The notes beneath the pieces are model-generated. The model ran no database searches. It was not told the DNA's origin and worked only from the letters and a program-made list of their open reading frames with translations. A stretch of 64,000 nucleotides of DNA from Gnetum montanum (lineage: Eukaryota > Streptophyta > Gnetopsida > Gnetales > Gnetaceae): the NCBI GenBank assembly GCA_015680685.1, contig MNCI01036208.1, forward strand, positions 446,698 to 510,697. The letters run 5' to 3'. The position numbers were made by a program, and so were the translations under genes. Positions 46,101-58,759 of this stretch are shown one piece after another (the stretch's first letter is position 1; each line of letters opens with the position of its first letter).

Positions 46101-46380
46101 GTGTATGGTTGAAGAGTTTCATGTTGGGTCTTAGAACTGTAGATTCTATATTTAGGCCATTAAGAATATCTTGTGACAATTCAACTATTGCCTTTATGGC
46201 TAAGAATAATAAGAGTGGTAGTCAAAGAAAATACATTGACATAAAGTACTTAGCCATAAGGAAATGTATTAAGGAAAAAAAGTGGTCATTAAGAATATAA
46301 GCAATGAATTAATGATAGCTGATCCTTTGACAAAAGGAATGTCACCAAAGTCATTTAAGAATCATGTAGTTTAAATGGGT
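43171..46380 (+). pseudogene. Copia pol remnant: protease end, integrase, RT, RNase H
   Basis: Plus strand. WWID at 43210 is the start of the protease active-site region, frameshifted just after. GAG-pre-integrase text follows (43261-43500: NLISISRLVSLGFSF). Integrase has ICSLDMDAYGQKYFITFIDD (43840), then KSNRGGEYYG (Asn for the second catalytic Asp) and NGVAKRR (Lys for the catalytic Glu). RT shows MDVKMSFHNGDLEEEVYMKQ (45170) and LYVDGILLATND (45430, YVDD changed to YVDG). RNase H ends with WRSEKKTLVATSTMEVDF (46020) and KYIDIKYLAIRKC (46230). Many stops and frameshifts. Not active. Confidence 0.92.
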
Positions 46381-46702
46381 CTTAGTTCCATAATGTTATT
46401 TGATTGTATGTACAATTTGACAATCTTAATGAAACTCTTATTTAGTTATGATGTTTTCTCATATTCAGTTTGTGCATATAGTTATTAGAGAAAATTCACA
46501 TATGGTAGGACCTAGAATGAACATTGAGTTTATTCATAAAGTTTAGCTACTATATAAGAAATTAAGTTTAAGAAATAATACATTGTAATATATGGAAGAT
46601 AATGCTTACATTTAGATGAACTATCACTATGATTCATGTATTTATTTTTTGAAATTTGGGTTTGATGGATATTAGGTTAAATATGGAGACCAAGTGGGAG
46701 AA

Positions 46703-47270
46703 TGTAACCATTTACAAAAAGATTCAATGTAATCATAAATGTGTTATGAAAAGTTTTAATGTAACCATTTATGCATTACAGAAAGCTTCAACTTAACCGT
46801 AAACATGTTATAGAAAGTTTCAATGTAACTATTTACATGTTATGGAAAGATTCAATGTAATTGTAAATGTGTTACAGAAAACTAATAGTTCTAAAATAAA
46901 AACTGACTAAATTTTTGTAATGGTTTCCACAAGAATGATCTCATATTTCCCATTTAAACCAAAAGTTAATTTTTGGTAACGTATCTAGCCTATAAAATGT
47001 TCTTGATGGGAGAAAAAATAGTACCAAAATACATCACAATAATGTAATAGTTTTACAATTTTGGTCCTTGTCACAAACACTCAGAGTATACATACACCAT
47101 TGTTATTGAGTGTTAGTGTGATAAAAGAATCAGAACATTCACTAAAACAAGTTCACACAAAGGCATCAATGGTTGGAGGTCAGTTTTCAATTTATTTCTA
47201 CATTTTGATTACTTGTGCAATTCAATTATATGCACATTTGGCCAATGTATTTTGAACAAGTTTTCTTACA
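46703..47270 (+). repeat. 3' LTR of the copia element
   Basis: 568 bp, TGTAACCATTT to TTTTCTTACA, directly after the PPT. It differs from the 5' LTR at many positions, indicating an old insertion. Confidence 0.95.
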
Positions 47271-47275
47271 AAACC

Positions 47276-50200
47276 TTCTCCTAGGCGAATTGATGGAAAG
47301 TGTATTGTTTGTGATGAAGAGATTTAATATCACCTCTTCAATTTCTATGCTCATTGTTTTACCTCAAATGAAGTGGATAATCAAAATATGAATGACATTT
47401 TGCAGTATGTCCTTGTACATAATATTGGTGTTTTTTCTGATAACTTTCTATCCTTAGAAGATCTTACTTAGGAAACAATGTCTATGCCTACTAGAAAAGC
47501 TCCTATTATTGATGAATTTCTTGTTAAATTTTATAACTATTTTCAGCTTTATACCAAATATGACTTTTACTATATGTATAAAGAGGTTTTGAATAATGGT
47601 TCCTTGGGAAAAATTCTTGATAAGGATGTCATCAAATTTATACCTCAGAAAGTTGATCCTACTTTGATTAAAAATTAAAAACATATCACTCTGCTTGGTA
47701 CTAGCTATAAAATTTTTGTCTATGTTTTGGTAACCAAGCTTAAGAAACATAATACTACCATTGTTAATAGATAGTAATCTGGATTTGTTCCAAGGCATTA
47801 TATTTTTGATAATGTTTTAGCTATTATAGAAATCTTGTCTTGGGCAAAAGAATCTAATCAACAAATCTTTTGTTTGAAATTAGATTTTGATAAAGCATAT
47901 GATCAAGTTGAATGATCTCTTATTTTAAAAACTATTTAACATATGTAGTTGGGTGACTCTATAATATGACATGTTACTCTCTTAATTCAAGACTCATTTA
48001 CCAAAATTTTTGTTAATGGAAAATTATCAAAGGAGTTTCCATTATAACAATTTGTTAGACTAGGTCATCCCCTTGCTTCCTTTTATTTATCATTGCTGCT
48101 AGTATTTTGGGATATGCCTTTGAGTATGCTAATCAAGCCAAAATTATTTAGGATGCTACTCTTCCAAATGATTTAGTTTATGTATAAATCAATTTGCTAA
48201 TGATACTTTTCATACTCTTAAAGAAGATTAGGCAAACGTTCATAGTGCTATTAGTATTATTCAATCATACTATGATGCTTTTTGGTTCTAGAATTAATTA
48301 AAGCAAATATCAAGGCATTAGATCTTCTTACAGACCTCTTAAGCTTAATAACTTGGGTACATATTGGTAGTGGCTTAAACCTCATGAGATTTTCAAGCTT
48401 CTTGGCATGACTATTGCTATTATACCTAAGATTTCATAGTTTTGGTAAATTTTGGTTCAAAAAGTTCAACAAAAGATTGCAAATTGGTCTAGATGGCACT
48501 TGTCCCTAGCTGGAAGGTTCATTGTTGGTATACATATTCTTTCTTCATCCCATATTTATTACTCTTCCTTTCTTTCCCCCAATAATAGCAACTATTTTAA
48601 GTTGGAGAAAATTATTAGAAATTATGTTTGAAATAACTACATTTTGATAAGCTACAAAAATGGAAACTTAGATATTTTAGACATGTGCAAAGAAGATTAA
48701 AAAAACCATATAAGAAAAGGTTTCTATATCATTATTCTAAAAAAAAACACTAAAAGAAAAACCAAATAAGACATGTAAAAAATAATTGAAGATGATTTTA
48801 AAAAACTAAACTATAAATAAATAAAGATCTATCTCTTCATATGGAAAATGATGAAAAATAACTCTTGTAGCCAATCCCATTTTGTTCGAACAAGGTTAGG
48901 ATGATGATGATGTTTGGGACAACTCCAATTCTTCTCATGGATTTGTTCATGTTAAACGAGATATTTGTTGTCTTCCTAAAAGGTATGGTGGACTAGGTGT
49001 TTCTAGCTTATATAAGGGAGCAATGGTATTGTATGCAAAATGGATTCTTTGCACCTCAAACGGAAAAGAAGGTTGGAAGAAAATCCTTCATTTTCACTTT
49101 CATCAAATTGGCCTTATGGTCCATCTACCACATCTCTCTTAGTTCAATTGGATTGTTTCTTGTCTGTCTTTAAATAAGCTATTTGGAAAAATTTGAACAT
49201 TGTTTCTCAATTTCTCTAGTGGTATCCCCATTGGGTCAAAACACATATGATGCACTCACACTCCCTTTGGTAGTCATCTCCTACAACAAGTGCCTTTCAA
49301 AAGTTTAATCATCTTCTTAAGAAAATTTTTCAAAATCTTCCTATCAAAACTTAGGATGATCTTACAAATGAAGATGGTATTTTATAAGAAGAAGTTATTA
49401 TTCTAAGGTATTCTTCTTTCAACTCTCCTTTTGAGGGCTATTATTTTCCTTGTTGTAGAACAGGTAAAGGCTCCACAAGTTGTTCATTAGATGCTTCAAG
49501 ATAATTGGCAATGGGTTGATAATTCTCATATACTGGATTTTTTTGTGATGAAATTTGTTAATTAAATTCTCCCAGTGCATGATTGCTTTCAGTACTTAAA
49601 CCAAAATGAAATATTCATTGGAGCTTTGATCAATGAGGTAACATCTTTTAAAAACTTAGGAAATTTGGATGGTACCTAAATTAAAGTTGTTATTTGGTCT
49701 ATCCTTAATAAGTCTATGAGAACAAGAGTTCTACACATTAGTATTGCACTTCCTTATTGCCCTTACTATAATGCTTTTGAATCTTTATCACATTTGTTTT
49801 AGGATTATCAAAGTGTGCAACGTGTTGCAACTCTTCTTTTTACTATATCTCTTTAAGATAAACTTTTTTCTTCTTCTCTTCTATAATTTCTTGTTGTAGC
49901 TATTAACAATCCATAGGATGCCTTTGCTATCCCAGAGTTTTTATTCTTGATATGGAAACAAAGAAATTCCCACTTGTTCAAAGGTCAATCAATGTTTCTT
50001 TCTAAATGGTGCATTTTTGATTTTCTATGTCAATGCTTTTCCTTGCAGTTACATGGAGAATTCAAAAATGTTACTTCATAGAGCAAGATGCTCAATTTGC
50101 TGCAAAGACTTCAAAATGGATGAATTTTGCTCAAATTTGAAATGTATGTCTTCATATTTGATTATGATGTGGATTTCACTCCTTAGCTTTATTAACAATT

Positions 50201-50340
50201 TGTCCTCTAAGATGTGCATTGAGTTAAGATGCATTGGCAATATGCTTGTTGATTGCTTCACGGTCTCCTATAATTTTTGTGTTGTCTTGAATTTTCAAAG
50301 GTTAATATTTCTTTTTTATTGCATAGTGAGTTTCCATGCA
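47276..50340 (+). pseudogene. L1 LINE reverse transcriptase and C-terminal region
   Basis: Continues the L1 of 38270-41068 in frame after the copia element. Blocks: RKAPIIDEFLVKFYNYF (47490), LDKDVIKFIPQKVDPTLIKN (47610, equivalent to LIPKK...NWRPI), FCLKLDFDKAYDQVE (47870), GHPLASFYLSLLL (48065). An RTE LINE interrupts it at 48631-48909. After that come WDNSNSSHGFVHVKRDI and LPKRYGGLGVSSL (48980-49010) and a zf-RVT-like region. A possible terminal RNase H remnant (CIGNMLVDCF, about 50230) marks the end. Stops and frameshifts throughout. Confidence 0.85.
48631..48909 (+). mobile_element. 5'-truncated RTE-type LINE inside the L1
   Basis: A 279 bp insert. Its 5' part reads FRHVQRRLKKPYKKR and later HVKNN and KDLSLHMENDEK, matching the conserved RTE C-terminus (FGHVxRR...rGRPkktW...mKxDlk.l...). 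It ends GTAGCCAATCCCATTTTGTT...AAGGTTAGGATGATGATG, the typical RTE 3' end with a short microsatellite tail. TSD ATGTTTG is at 48624-48630 and 48910-48916. Removing insert and TSD restores the L1 frame (NYVWDN). Confidence 0.82.
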
Positions 50341-50970
50341 TTTTAAGTAGCATTTGCTCCATTACTTCTACTTTGGGTAATTTAAAAAGCTTTATTTCTT
50401 ATGTGTTATATATACCTTTATTTGTAAATGATAACTCTTTGATTCTTTTAAAAATATCTTAAAGTTGTAAAGTTTAAATTAGTACAACATGAAGTTAAAT
50501 TCATACATATGGACCATTAAAAGAAAAGTAAAAATGATTGAAAAAACGTGTGAATTATTTATTTTTTTAATAATCATTATATCAAAGACGTAAGCCCTAA
50601 ATATTTCCGTGCTAGTTTGCAAAGTTATCTCACTTAGAGATCGCGTTTAAGATGGATGGCCTTTGGTGAATTACAGTAGGCTAATAAACTCTTGTATCTG
50701 GTAGTTAGATGATTAAGCACAATTGTTATGATCATCGAATTTACAAACCTTCACTGTGAACATGGACAGAGAAGAAGAAGAACCCCACATTTTGTCTTTG
50801 TCTTCATTTAACCATATTTTGTGGTTAAATAATAAATGAATGGTAGGCTTTGCTGGACAGCGCTGCAATAGAGCATCATCATTTCCAAGTTTCATCCTCA
50901 ACTCAATCGAGAGGCAGAGCCAGAGCAGAGTATCATAGTAGACAGTAACCTTCCCACTACAATTGCAGCA
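50341..50970. other. No gene identified; less repetitive stretch
   Basis: Follows the L1 end. From about 50590 the text is more complex than the surrounding transposon DNA, but I could not assign an exon. It may be the promoter side of the short reading at 50971. Confidence 0.4.
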
Positions 50971-51021
50971 ATGAATAAGAATCTTTTGCTCCCTGTTTCC
51001 CTTGCATTTATTTTCAGCAGT
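50971..51021 (+). pseudogene. Short signal-peptide-like first exon fragment
   Basis: The ATG reading MNKNLLLPVSLAFIFSS, then TGA. The 17 residues have the charged start and hydrophobic core of a secretory signal peptide. It may be the 5' fragment of a plant gene for a secreted or receptor protein, cut off by later sequence. A chance ORF this short cannot be excluded. Confidence 0.25.
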
Positions 51022-51179
51022 TGATCTACCGCTTAAGTGACTACCAACTCAATAACCAAGGATATCATCATTTCCATGAAATTTAAACTAAATATCATCA
51101 TTTCCATGAATTTTAAACTAAATTCCTTTGTTAGTAAAGATTTCAAATATGTAAGAATTTTAGTGAGAGCTTCCATATA

Positions 51180-52360
51180 GTGGGTTCTTAGGGGCAGGCC
51201 TTTGCATTAATTAACCTTGCTAACAATGCATGTAATATATGGTCTGGACAGCAAAATACATAGACTTATTAACAGATCTATGAAAACATCTAATATTTTG
51301 AAGTAGTTCACCATCAATTATATTGAATTTATAAAAAGTTTCAATAGGAGTCCCTCGTAGCTAACTTGACTACTATTTTTTCTATTTATTCGAGAAGATC
51401 AATAGTATATTTTCTCCTATGTATATAAATTCCTTTACTTGATTTGGCAATCTTAGTGTCAAGAAAATATTTCAGTTATCCAAGATTTTTGATATCAAAT
51501 GTTTTGGAGAAGTAATTCTTAAGATTTGAAATTTCTTTTTTTTTTTTAGTATCACTAGTAATATTATCAACATAAATTAAGACAATTGTGGTACTTGAAG
51601 CCTTCTACTATAAAAGAAAATGATTTTACTATAACAAACTTAAATATAGTATTCAGGCAACAACTTTGCCACATTTGTTTTAGCTAGAGTTGTCAATTTT
51701 GAGTCATTTCCTTGATGGGGTGTTCAAGACCCATCATGGACATATCAAAGCCTTATAATAAAGAGTTTTTGTCCTATAGACCCTTTGTAGTCTCAAAAGA
51801 ATGTAGTAAAGCATTTTCATTTCCAATAATTTTGGATTAAAAGCAATACTAAGTTGTGCATACCATAAACATGGGGATTGTTTTATACCATAAATGTGTT
51901 TTGAAGTTTGCAAATAATGTATGATTTTCATGCTTGTGGATGACCTCAAGGAATAATCATGTAAACCTCTCCTTCAAGCTTTCATTGCAAGAAGGCACTT
52001 TTAACATCCATTTGATAAAGGTTGATTATGATTTGTAGAAGTTAACAAAAAGATCCAAATAGTGCTCATTTTTACAAAAGGTGCAAATGTTTCTTTGTAG
52101 TCAATGCTACAACTTTGTATGAATTCTTTAGTAACTACTAGTACCTTGTCTTTCTAATGATCCATCACTATAAAACATATTTTTAAAAATTGACTTGCAA
52201 TAAACTACTTTCTTCTTGACAATCAATGTGACAACTCCCCAAGTATTATTTTTACCAAGTTCAACATGTTATGTTGTTATGGCCTTTTTCCATTCAAGTT
52301 GAATAATGGCTTTTTAAAATGTTTTTGGTTCTTGATAATCAAATATAGAACTTAACAAAG
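51180..52360 (-). pseudogene. Copia reverse transcriptase remnant (minus strand)
   Basis: Minus strand. It begins EPKTF and LEWKKAITT near 52310, then GKNNTWGVVTLIVKKKVVYC (52240), SDGSLERQGT (52160), KHIYGIKQSPCLWYAQL (51880), and FLSKTFDIKNLGxLKYFL with SSKGIYIHRRKYTIDLLE (51500-51400). These are the conserved RT blocks of Ty1/copia in the right order. Integrase and LTRs were not found, so this is a fragment. Many stops. Confidence 0.8.
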
Positions 52361-52797
52361 CTAAGTAGTTAGAAGATATATTATCATAACATACCTTTTT
52401 TTTTCAATTAGATATGTGTAGTGTTATGATATGTAAAATAATTTTAAAATGTACAAGGAGGCCTGGATATACAAGTAGACCTATGAGGCTAAGAAGAATG
52501 TATAATAATGAGGGCTACAAGGATGTTTCCTCTAATGCCCCACTTGCCTAACCAATACTAGCAAAGCCTTACTTAAAGGAAAAGGAAATTAAGTTGTTGC
52601 ATGATAAAACTTGCTAGGACACTAAAACAATAGACAACCAAAATAGTGCACATCCTTAAGATTTCAAAATGTAAAGGGGAAAACATATAAAATAATAGGA
52701 AATAACATTACAGTAGTTCTTGCAAGCAATATTAATCCTATTTTGTTTACTAGTGTAGCAATACTCAATAATTAAGCAAGGGATGTACTTTGAGTTT
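52361..52797. other. No feature identified
   Basis: AT-rich sequence between the copia remnant and copy C. It contains no supportable ORF. Confidence 0.4.
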
Positions 52798-53744
52798 TGA
52801 TGAGCGGTTGAAGGTACCCCTATGCTCAACCATACGAATCACGAAGCGTTCATGCACGATCTTGTCGAATTCCATGGACTCTCTAGTTTCCAATGCACTA
52901 GTCTTCTAGGAAGTGAATCTTGCCCTAAGGTCATTCGTTGTCTTCAAAATTACACTTGTGAAGTACAAAGGTATGGTTAAGTGTAATTGAGGCATATGAT
53001 TTTTGTCATTTTATGTTTTATGTTCTTTGGTGCTTAAAGAGAGAGATAAAATAATTTAATGACTAATTTGATCTAATTAACTAATTGGTATCTAGATAAT
53101 CCTAACATAAGCATCCAGTCCCACTTTCCATACATGTCCTAAACCTATATATCCACTGCTGGGTTACCAAGTGTTATGCTATTGGATGCACTAAGTAATA
53201 ATGCTACTAGGATTACCAAGTGAACATGTGCTATGCTCAAAGTGGTCATACTTATATATTTAATCTATTTAGCGTATTTCACTTAATTGGGTTATTTACT
53301 AGAAAATATTAAATAGTTAACTAAAAGCATTAAATGCATGATTAAATATCTAAACTATCCAAAATGCTACAAGGTTTATCAAGAAGCTCATCCTTATTAT
53401 CATACACATTATCATGCTTAGGTACAACAATGCTAGAATAAAGATCCGTACACTCAATAACTCCTACTGCAGGAACTTGGGAAAATATTCTAAGTTTCAA
53501 ATGTAAAAACTAGAAGAGTTTGGCTACTACTATGAATTAGATGCCCATAAACATGGCTGGGATCTTGTATTTATAGTTTTTGCTTGAGGGCTATGTCAAT
53601 GAGGCCTTGTCAACATAGCAAACACTACGTTGATGCGGCCCCATTGATGGGGCAACACCACATAAATGGGACCCTATTGATGGGAGCCCATCGAAGAGGC
53701 TACATCAATGGGGGCCCATTGACGCAACACTTTGACACTCATCA
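52798..53744 (-). repeat. 3' LTR of Athila-like copy C
   Basis: 947 bp, TGATGAGCGG...GACACTCATCA on the plus strand, with the family block GGTACCCCTATGCTCAACCA at the left. The minus-strand TATA box is at 53578-53585. A PPT variant follows at 53745. The partner LTR lies beyond the window end. The U3 side has repeated CATTGATGGGGC-like units. Confidence 0.9.
53578..53585 (-). promoter_or_regulatory. LTR TATA box (copy C)
   Basis: TATAAATA on the minus strand, about 160 bp from the LTR 5' end, equivalent to the boxes in the other copies. Confidence 0.55.
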
Positions 53745-53899
53745 TACACCCATGACTAAATGAAAACTTGTGCTCAAGTTCTTTTACAAAAGTAGGAAGG
53801 TATGGGATTATTGATTGACTCTTAGAAAAACAACTAACTTGACAAAACTAAATGCTCGAGTTTACGAATCAACAAATTACAAGAAGTTGTGGTGTTCAT

Positions 53900-56015
53900 G
53901 ACACAAAATTGAACACCATGATGTGACAAAAAAATTTGGATAACACATCCTCTAATAGCATGAAGATGGTGGTGAAGATCACACAGCCCCAAGTGGTGGT
54001 GGCTCTTAAGGCTTTGAAGGACCTTCATTGGCTTTGGGCATGTATGATAGCTGAGACAACTGTGGCTATCCTACTACAGCTGCAACCTCCAGTGGAAAAA
54101 AAAAGCATTAAGTAATGCCTTCATCTTGTCCTCCTTACTCTGGGGATCATTCATAGTCCATGCAACATCACCAATGTGGGCTAGAATGGGGACATTCCAT
54201 GGACACGGCATGATTGGGAACATCTCCTTTATATTAACAAACTAGGTAGCAAACTATTTGTGTTTGATGTCAAACACCCTAATAGAATTTTACAACTCTT
54301 GGTAGTCATTCATCCTTCTATCTAGGTTCTCAATAATTGATCATTGATCTATGAAGCATGCATTGAGAACTTCAAGTTTAGCGTTAGCCACTGCAAGCTT
54401 ATCCTTGGTGTTCTTGTGGTGCTTGAACTAGGCCTTGTACAATAAGTACAATCTAGCCACCTACTTTTCTAATTTAGGTCGTGTCCATCTAGTAGTCAAC
54501 ATGGCTAGATTTATGTAATGGAGATTGGCAAGCTTCATGTACTCTGTAATCTCCTTAATCTACAACTCCTTTGTGCAAAATTTTTGCCTTGTTGTAGGCA
54601 TCTATTCCATCAATGATTGGTTGCCAAACTTTTCTACCTTGCTGGAGTTGTTGAAGGGCTTCATTTGCCTTTGCCTTTGCCAATTGGATATGTTTTTTGT
54701 TTACTTCCTTTTGTAGACTAACCTGATCTTTGTAATGATCTTTGACTTTCTCAAATTTGAGAGCTTTGGATTTTTGGGCAGATAACCTAATTGCAATCTT
54801 TTGGTAAAGGGAACACACCTCCTCCATGGAGAGATTTCTATTCTTTGTTTCCAATCTCCTTAATTCTATGTTTGCTCTAGCTAGTTGCTCCTACCGTTGA
54901 TGGATAAAATTAGCTAACTATTTCTTATTCTCATTAACATTTTGCAGGCGATGATTTTCTGTAGTCAACTAGACATTCTCCTGGTAGGTCTAATCCAAGG
55001 CCTTCTAAATTGTGTGTTGTGTAATCTCTACCAAGGATCTATAGAACACCGCCAACTCCATTACACCCTCAACCTCTTTGAGTTTGGTCTAAAGATGTTC
55101 CATAGCTTCATCTCTCATTAGTGCTAGGTTGAGAAGTGTGAGATCAGCAATCTGGGCTCTTAATTTGGCAACTTTCACAACAAAGCATTCATTCCACTCC
55201 CTGGTTGTTTCAAGTTGTTCCTCCAATATGATGTTTTTGCCCCTTGTCTCCAATAGCTCTAACTAGGTTGCAGTGATGTTTTCTAGAAGATCAAAGACAT
55301 CTAAAAGTAGTTTCTTAGTTCCCACTAGTCGATCTAGCAGCTCTTCATGCTATGCGACACTTATTTTGCCACTTATGGTCCCTGTAGATGTCTACACATC
55401 TTTAATTGTAGTGATATCTGGTGCAGATGCCTTAGGTGCTTTGAGAGTTTTGAAAATCTTGTTAGTGACCACTTTTGCTATTGTTTCTTGCCCTTGGTGC
55501 TGCATCACCAAAAATTTTTCTTCCTCATCCTCCTTCAAGCACATTGAGAAGGTCGCAACATTCCCTAAGATTTCTAGAAGTGATTTTTATTCTATGAAAG
55601 ATATTGTGACCTCTTTGATTTTCGGATTCAACCTTAGGGCTAGCTACATCCTCTAGACTAAGAAAATGGATCTACCCTCATCCATCAAACTGAATATTTG
55701 GACCACCTCATTAAGGTGACTCATGGCTGATCTATAGACAGACAAGTCCCTACCACTTGTGCCTACTCATTGCTCTTATTCACTCAAAAGTCATTCTCTG
55801 TATTCTCGCAATTTTTGGGTGGTTGCAATGATGTCTGGCATAGTTGTTTGAGTGGTGGGTGGAGGTGGTAATCACTGCTCTTCTTCTCGGATAGTCATTG
55901 CTGGCATCTTATCTTTCATCATTTTCACCTAGTTGGTAGTTAGAACTTGCTTGATGTTGTCATTGGTGTATCAAACTATCCCTCCCCTTTGACAGAGTTT
56001 CCTAATGAGGGATGG
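53900..56015 (-). pseudogene. Coiled-coil 3' ORF of copy C, C-terminal part
   Basis: Minus strand, homologous to 16590-18500 of copy B. The best preserved part is 54854-54555: NRNLSMEEVCSLYQKIAIRL, LQKEVNKKHIQLAKAKANEA, GIDAYNKAKI. It ends near 53900 with WTMNDPQSKEDKMKALL, as in copy B. The reading stops at 56015 because copy D is inserted there; the N-terminal part resumes at 62862. Many stops show this copy is dead. Confidence 0.8.
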
Positions 56016-56792
56016 TGATGAGTGGCAAGGTACCCCTACACTCAACCATATGAATACAAGTGTTTCACGCACGATCCAGTTGAACTCCAAGTACTAAGTG
56101 CTTATGTGCCTTAATGAAACACTCAGGGTTAATCAATCATTATCTTCCCAAACTTCCTTGTATTGTTATGGTTGTATGGTTAAGTAAGCTTGAGGTATAT
56201 GATTTTTATATCTTTTTGTCTTTTTATGTCTTCTGATAATAAAGGAAAGGGAGAGAGAACTAAGTGACTAACTTACGTTAACTATTCATTAACTAAGTTC
56301 TAAATGTTCCTAACACCAATATCTATTCCCACTTACCATACACATCTTAAACTAGTGCAATGTTGATGGGATTAACAAATGCTAAGCGTTACTAGGTTAC
56401 CAAGTGCTACACGCATGCTCAAAGTGGTCATATTGAGTGTATTTAACTAGGTTGAGAAGGATATTAATTAACTAGAAAGCATTTAAACAATCATTAATTA
56501 CTATTTAGCTTAATTTGTATACTGCAAGGTTTATCATAAAGTTCGTGTTTATTATCATACACAAAATTGTGCTCAGGTACAAATTGCTTGAATAAAGATT
56601 CGTTCACTCTATGACTTCTACTGTGGGCACACAAAAATAATTCTAACTCTGGAATAACAAAACTACAAGAATCTGGATAAGGGTCTAAGTCTAACTATGT
56701 GGAACAAAGGGCGCCACCTCTTATTTATAGAAGATGAGGCAAGACATGATATTGCATATGCGATATTGCGTACACAATATCATGACTCATGA
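56016..56792 (-). repeat. 3' LTR of copy D
   Basis: 777 bp from TGATGAGTGG. The right end is ACTCATGA where CA is expected (a point change). It pairs with 62068-62861. The TATA box is at 56722-56729 (minus). Confidence 0.92.
56722..56729 (-). promoter_or_regulatory. LTR TATA box (copy D)
   Basis: TATAAATA on the minus strand, only about 63 bp from the LTR 5' end. The matching site in the 5' LTR (62786-62793) is mutated to TATAACTA. Confidence 0.55.
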
Positions 56793-56803
56793 TACCCCCA
56801 TGA
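56793..56803 (-). promoter_or_regulatory. Polypurine tract of copy D
   Basis: TCATGGGGGTA on the minus strand, abutting the 3' LTR, matching copy B. Confidence 0.65.
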
Positions 56804-58690
56804 CCAAATGAAAAACCATCCTCAAGTTCCTTACAAAATATTGGGAAGGCATGGGAGTATTGACTTGAATGAAAACTAATGGTGAATGGGATGATGTGTG
56901 AATGGATCAATTATTACAATACAGGACAATATTGGTGTTCATGACTACAAGGATGAACACTATACGCAATTGACATCTAGCCTTATTTGGCAATTGGGAA
57001 AGAAGAGAGAGAGAAAGAAAAGAATAAGACATGTTGCTATCAATGCCTGGATTGTGCCTTCCATTGTCCATCCATAACTACGCTATCAATCTTGTTCCTT
57101 GCACAACTATTTCAGCACCAATCCATCCTGAGTGTTTCCTCTAGGTCCAGTCCATTGCTATATGATTTCCATCTGCACACACCACACAGTCACATATGAG
57201 CAAGTATAAGTAGATCACAATACGGTTGATACCTTGCCTCGGTGTAGGGTCCATTGGTTGAGTTGTGATATGGCTAATATGGATTCTAGAGATATAACAT
57301 TGGTGACTACCCAAGGTGTAGGGGTTAGGAAAATTGAAAAAATTGGACCAGGGCCCCCATGACTAAAGGCGATCCTCCAGTAGCGATAGAATGGAAAAAG
57401 TTAAGGAATAACAAAGATGGAGAAAAAGAAACAATGGCGACGTCAATAAAATAGATGTTAGAGATGGGAATGAACAAAACAAATGTTGATTGTGGAAATG
57501 TTTAAGGGAAAGAAGTTAACTGATGCGCCAAATAGGAATGCCAGTGGGTCCTTCCCAAAGTAGGCTCATGCCCTTAATACCCTAACAGACCCACATTCAA
57601 AGAGTCCGTAGGCTTTGGAAATGTCATTTGGAAGCAAGAGTTAAAGTCTTAACCATAAGAATTTACCAAAAATAAAACAATGCATCAACCAAAATATAAA
57701 CTACTGATACAACCGGCAATGAGGTGGAAAGTGGAGAAATAATGATGGGGAGAAGAGAAGGGAATGGAATGAAGTCCCAAGAATAAGGTGGTGTACAACC
57801 CCTTGTGTATGTATGGTTGATGTGATTGAGTAGATCCTATTCCAGATCTAGCCTCAAACAATCCACTTCTAGTGACTTCGCATTAATACACTCGGTCAAT
57901 CCATCCACTTGAAGTAATAGGAATGTTTCCACTAAAGAGTCACCCCGATTCCGAGGAAATGAGAAAGGGAAAAGAATATAGTGAGAGAGGGTCTTAGTTA
58001 AAGGGAACATGTTTTTTTAGTTCTAAAACTAGTGCTTGTAGCCCAGATGATAATTTTGTCTAAGGGGTGTGCTTTCAATTCTCACTATTCTTTTTTGCAT
58101 GAGAACCACACCATGCAAAGACTTATTTTTATTGGCTTAGCTTCCCAATAATGGAGCAATGTTGGAATGGTAAGGAAAACTCAATAAGAAAACATCCAAG
58201 CACCTAAGAGAATAGCCAAGACAAATGCCTCAAATCCCCTTGAAGTCACACCCTTTTTAGTAATTGAGTTCTTCCTTAGTTTGAGAAATGCCCAATCACC
58301 AATTTTTTAATAGTTTTATTATCAAAGAAAGGGACTGTATAGCTCCAAGCCAAGAAAGATCATAGAAATTCATGGATGCATGGATGACGTGAACTCATTG
58401 CCTATTATGTCAAAAGAACCATACCTTAGTATCAACATTATAACTCAAAGGTAACAACCAAACATTAGCAATCTATAGAATACAGTTCATACCACCATTA
58501 GGAGCATTCATTAGGTGATGAATCTAACAAAATCAAAGCAACCAACAAAGACAAAAAACAAAAAAACAAAAACAAAAACAAACAAAAAAAATAGTCACAC
58601 TAAGAAATGGAAGATTATAAATGATGTTACAAAACAAAAACAAGAAAAGTGAAAGAAATTTGTAAAATAAAAATGTGTAAAACAAAAACT
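56804..58690 (-). other. Non-coding 3' internal region of copy D
   Basis: Its first 150 bp match the stretch next to the 3' LTR of copy B. The rest matches B's post-pol spacer (for example GTGTGCTTTCAATTCTCAC at 58069). No coding frame. The A-rich tract 58550-58690 corresponds to the 15-16 bp repeats of copy B. Confidence 0.65.
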
Positions 58691-58759
58691 TAAAAAGGAA
58701 TTGTGGGCTCAGTTAGTTCCATGCATGTTAGTGAGTTGCTCTCTTGATCAGCTATCAGC

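Larger units (their letters stand above)
41069..47270 (+). mobile_element. Ty1/copia retrotransposon inserted in the L1
   Basis: A 6,202 bp element with LTRs 41069-41641 and 46703-47270 and 5 bp TSD AAACC (41064-41068 and 47271-47275). The PBS at 41644 matches initiator tRNA-Met with two changes. A copia-type PPT (AAGTGGGAGAA) abuts the 3' LTR. Pol is present but gag is not recognisable. Removing it and one TSD rejoins the L1 frame. Confidence 0.95.
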
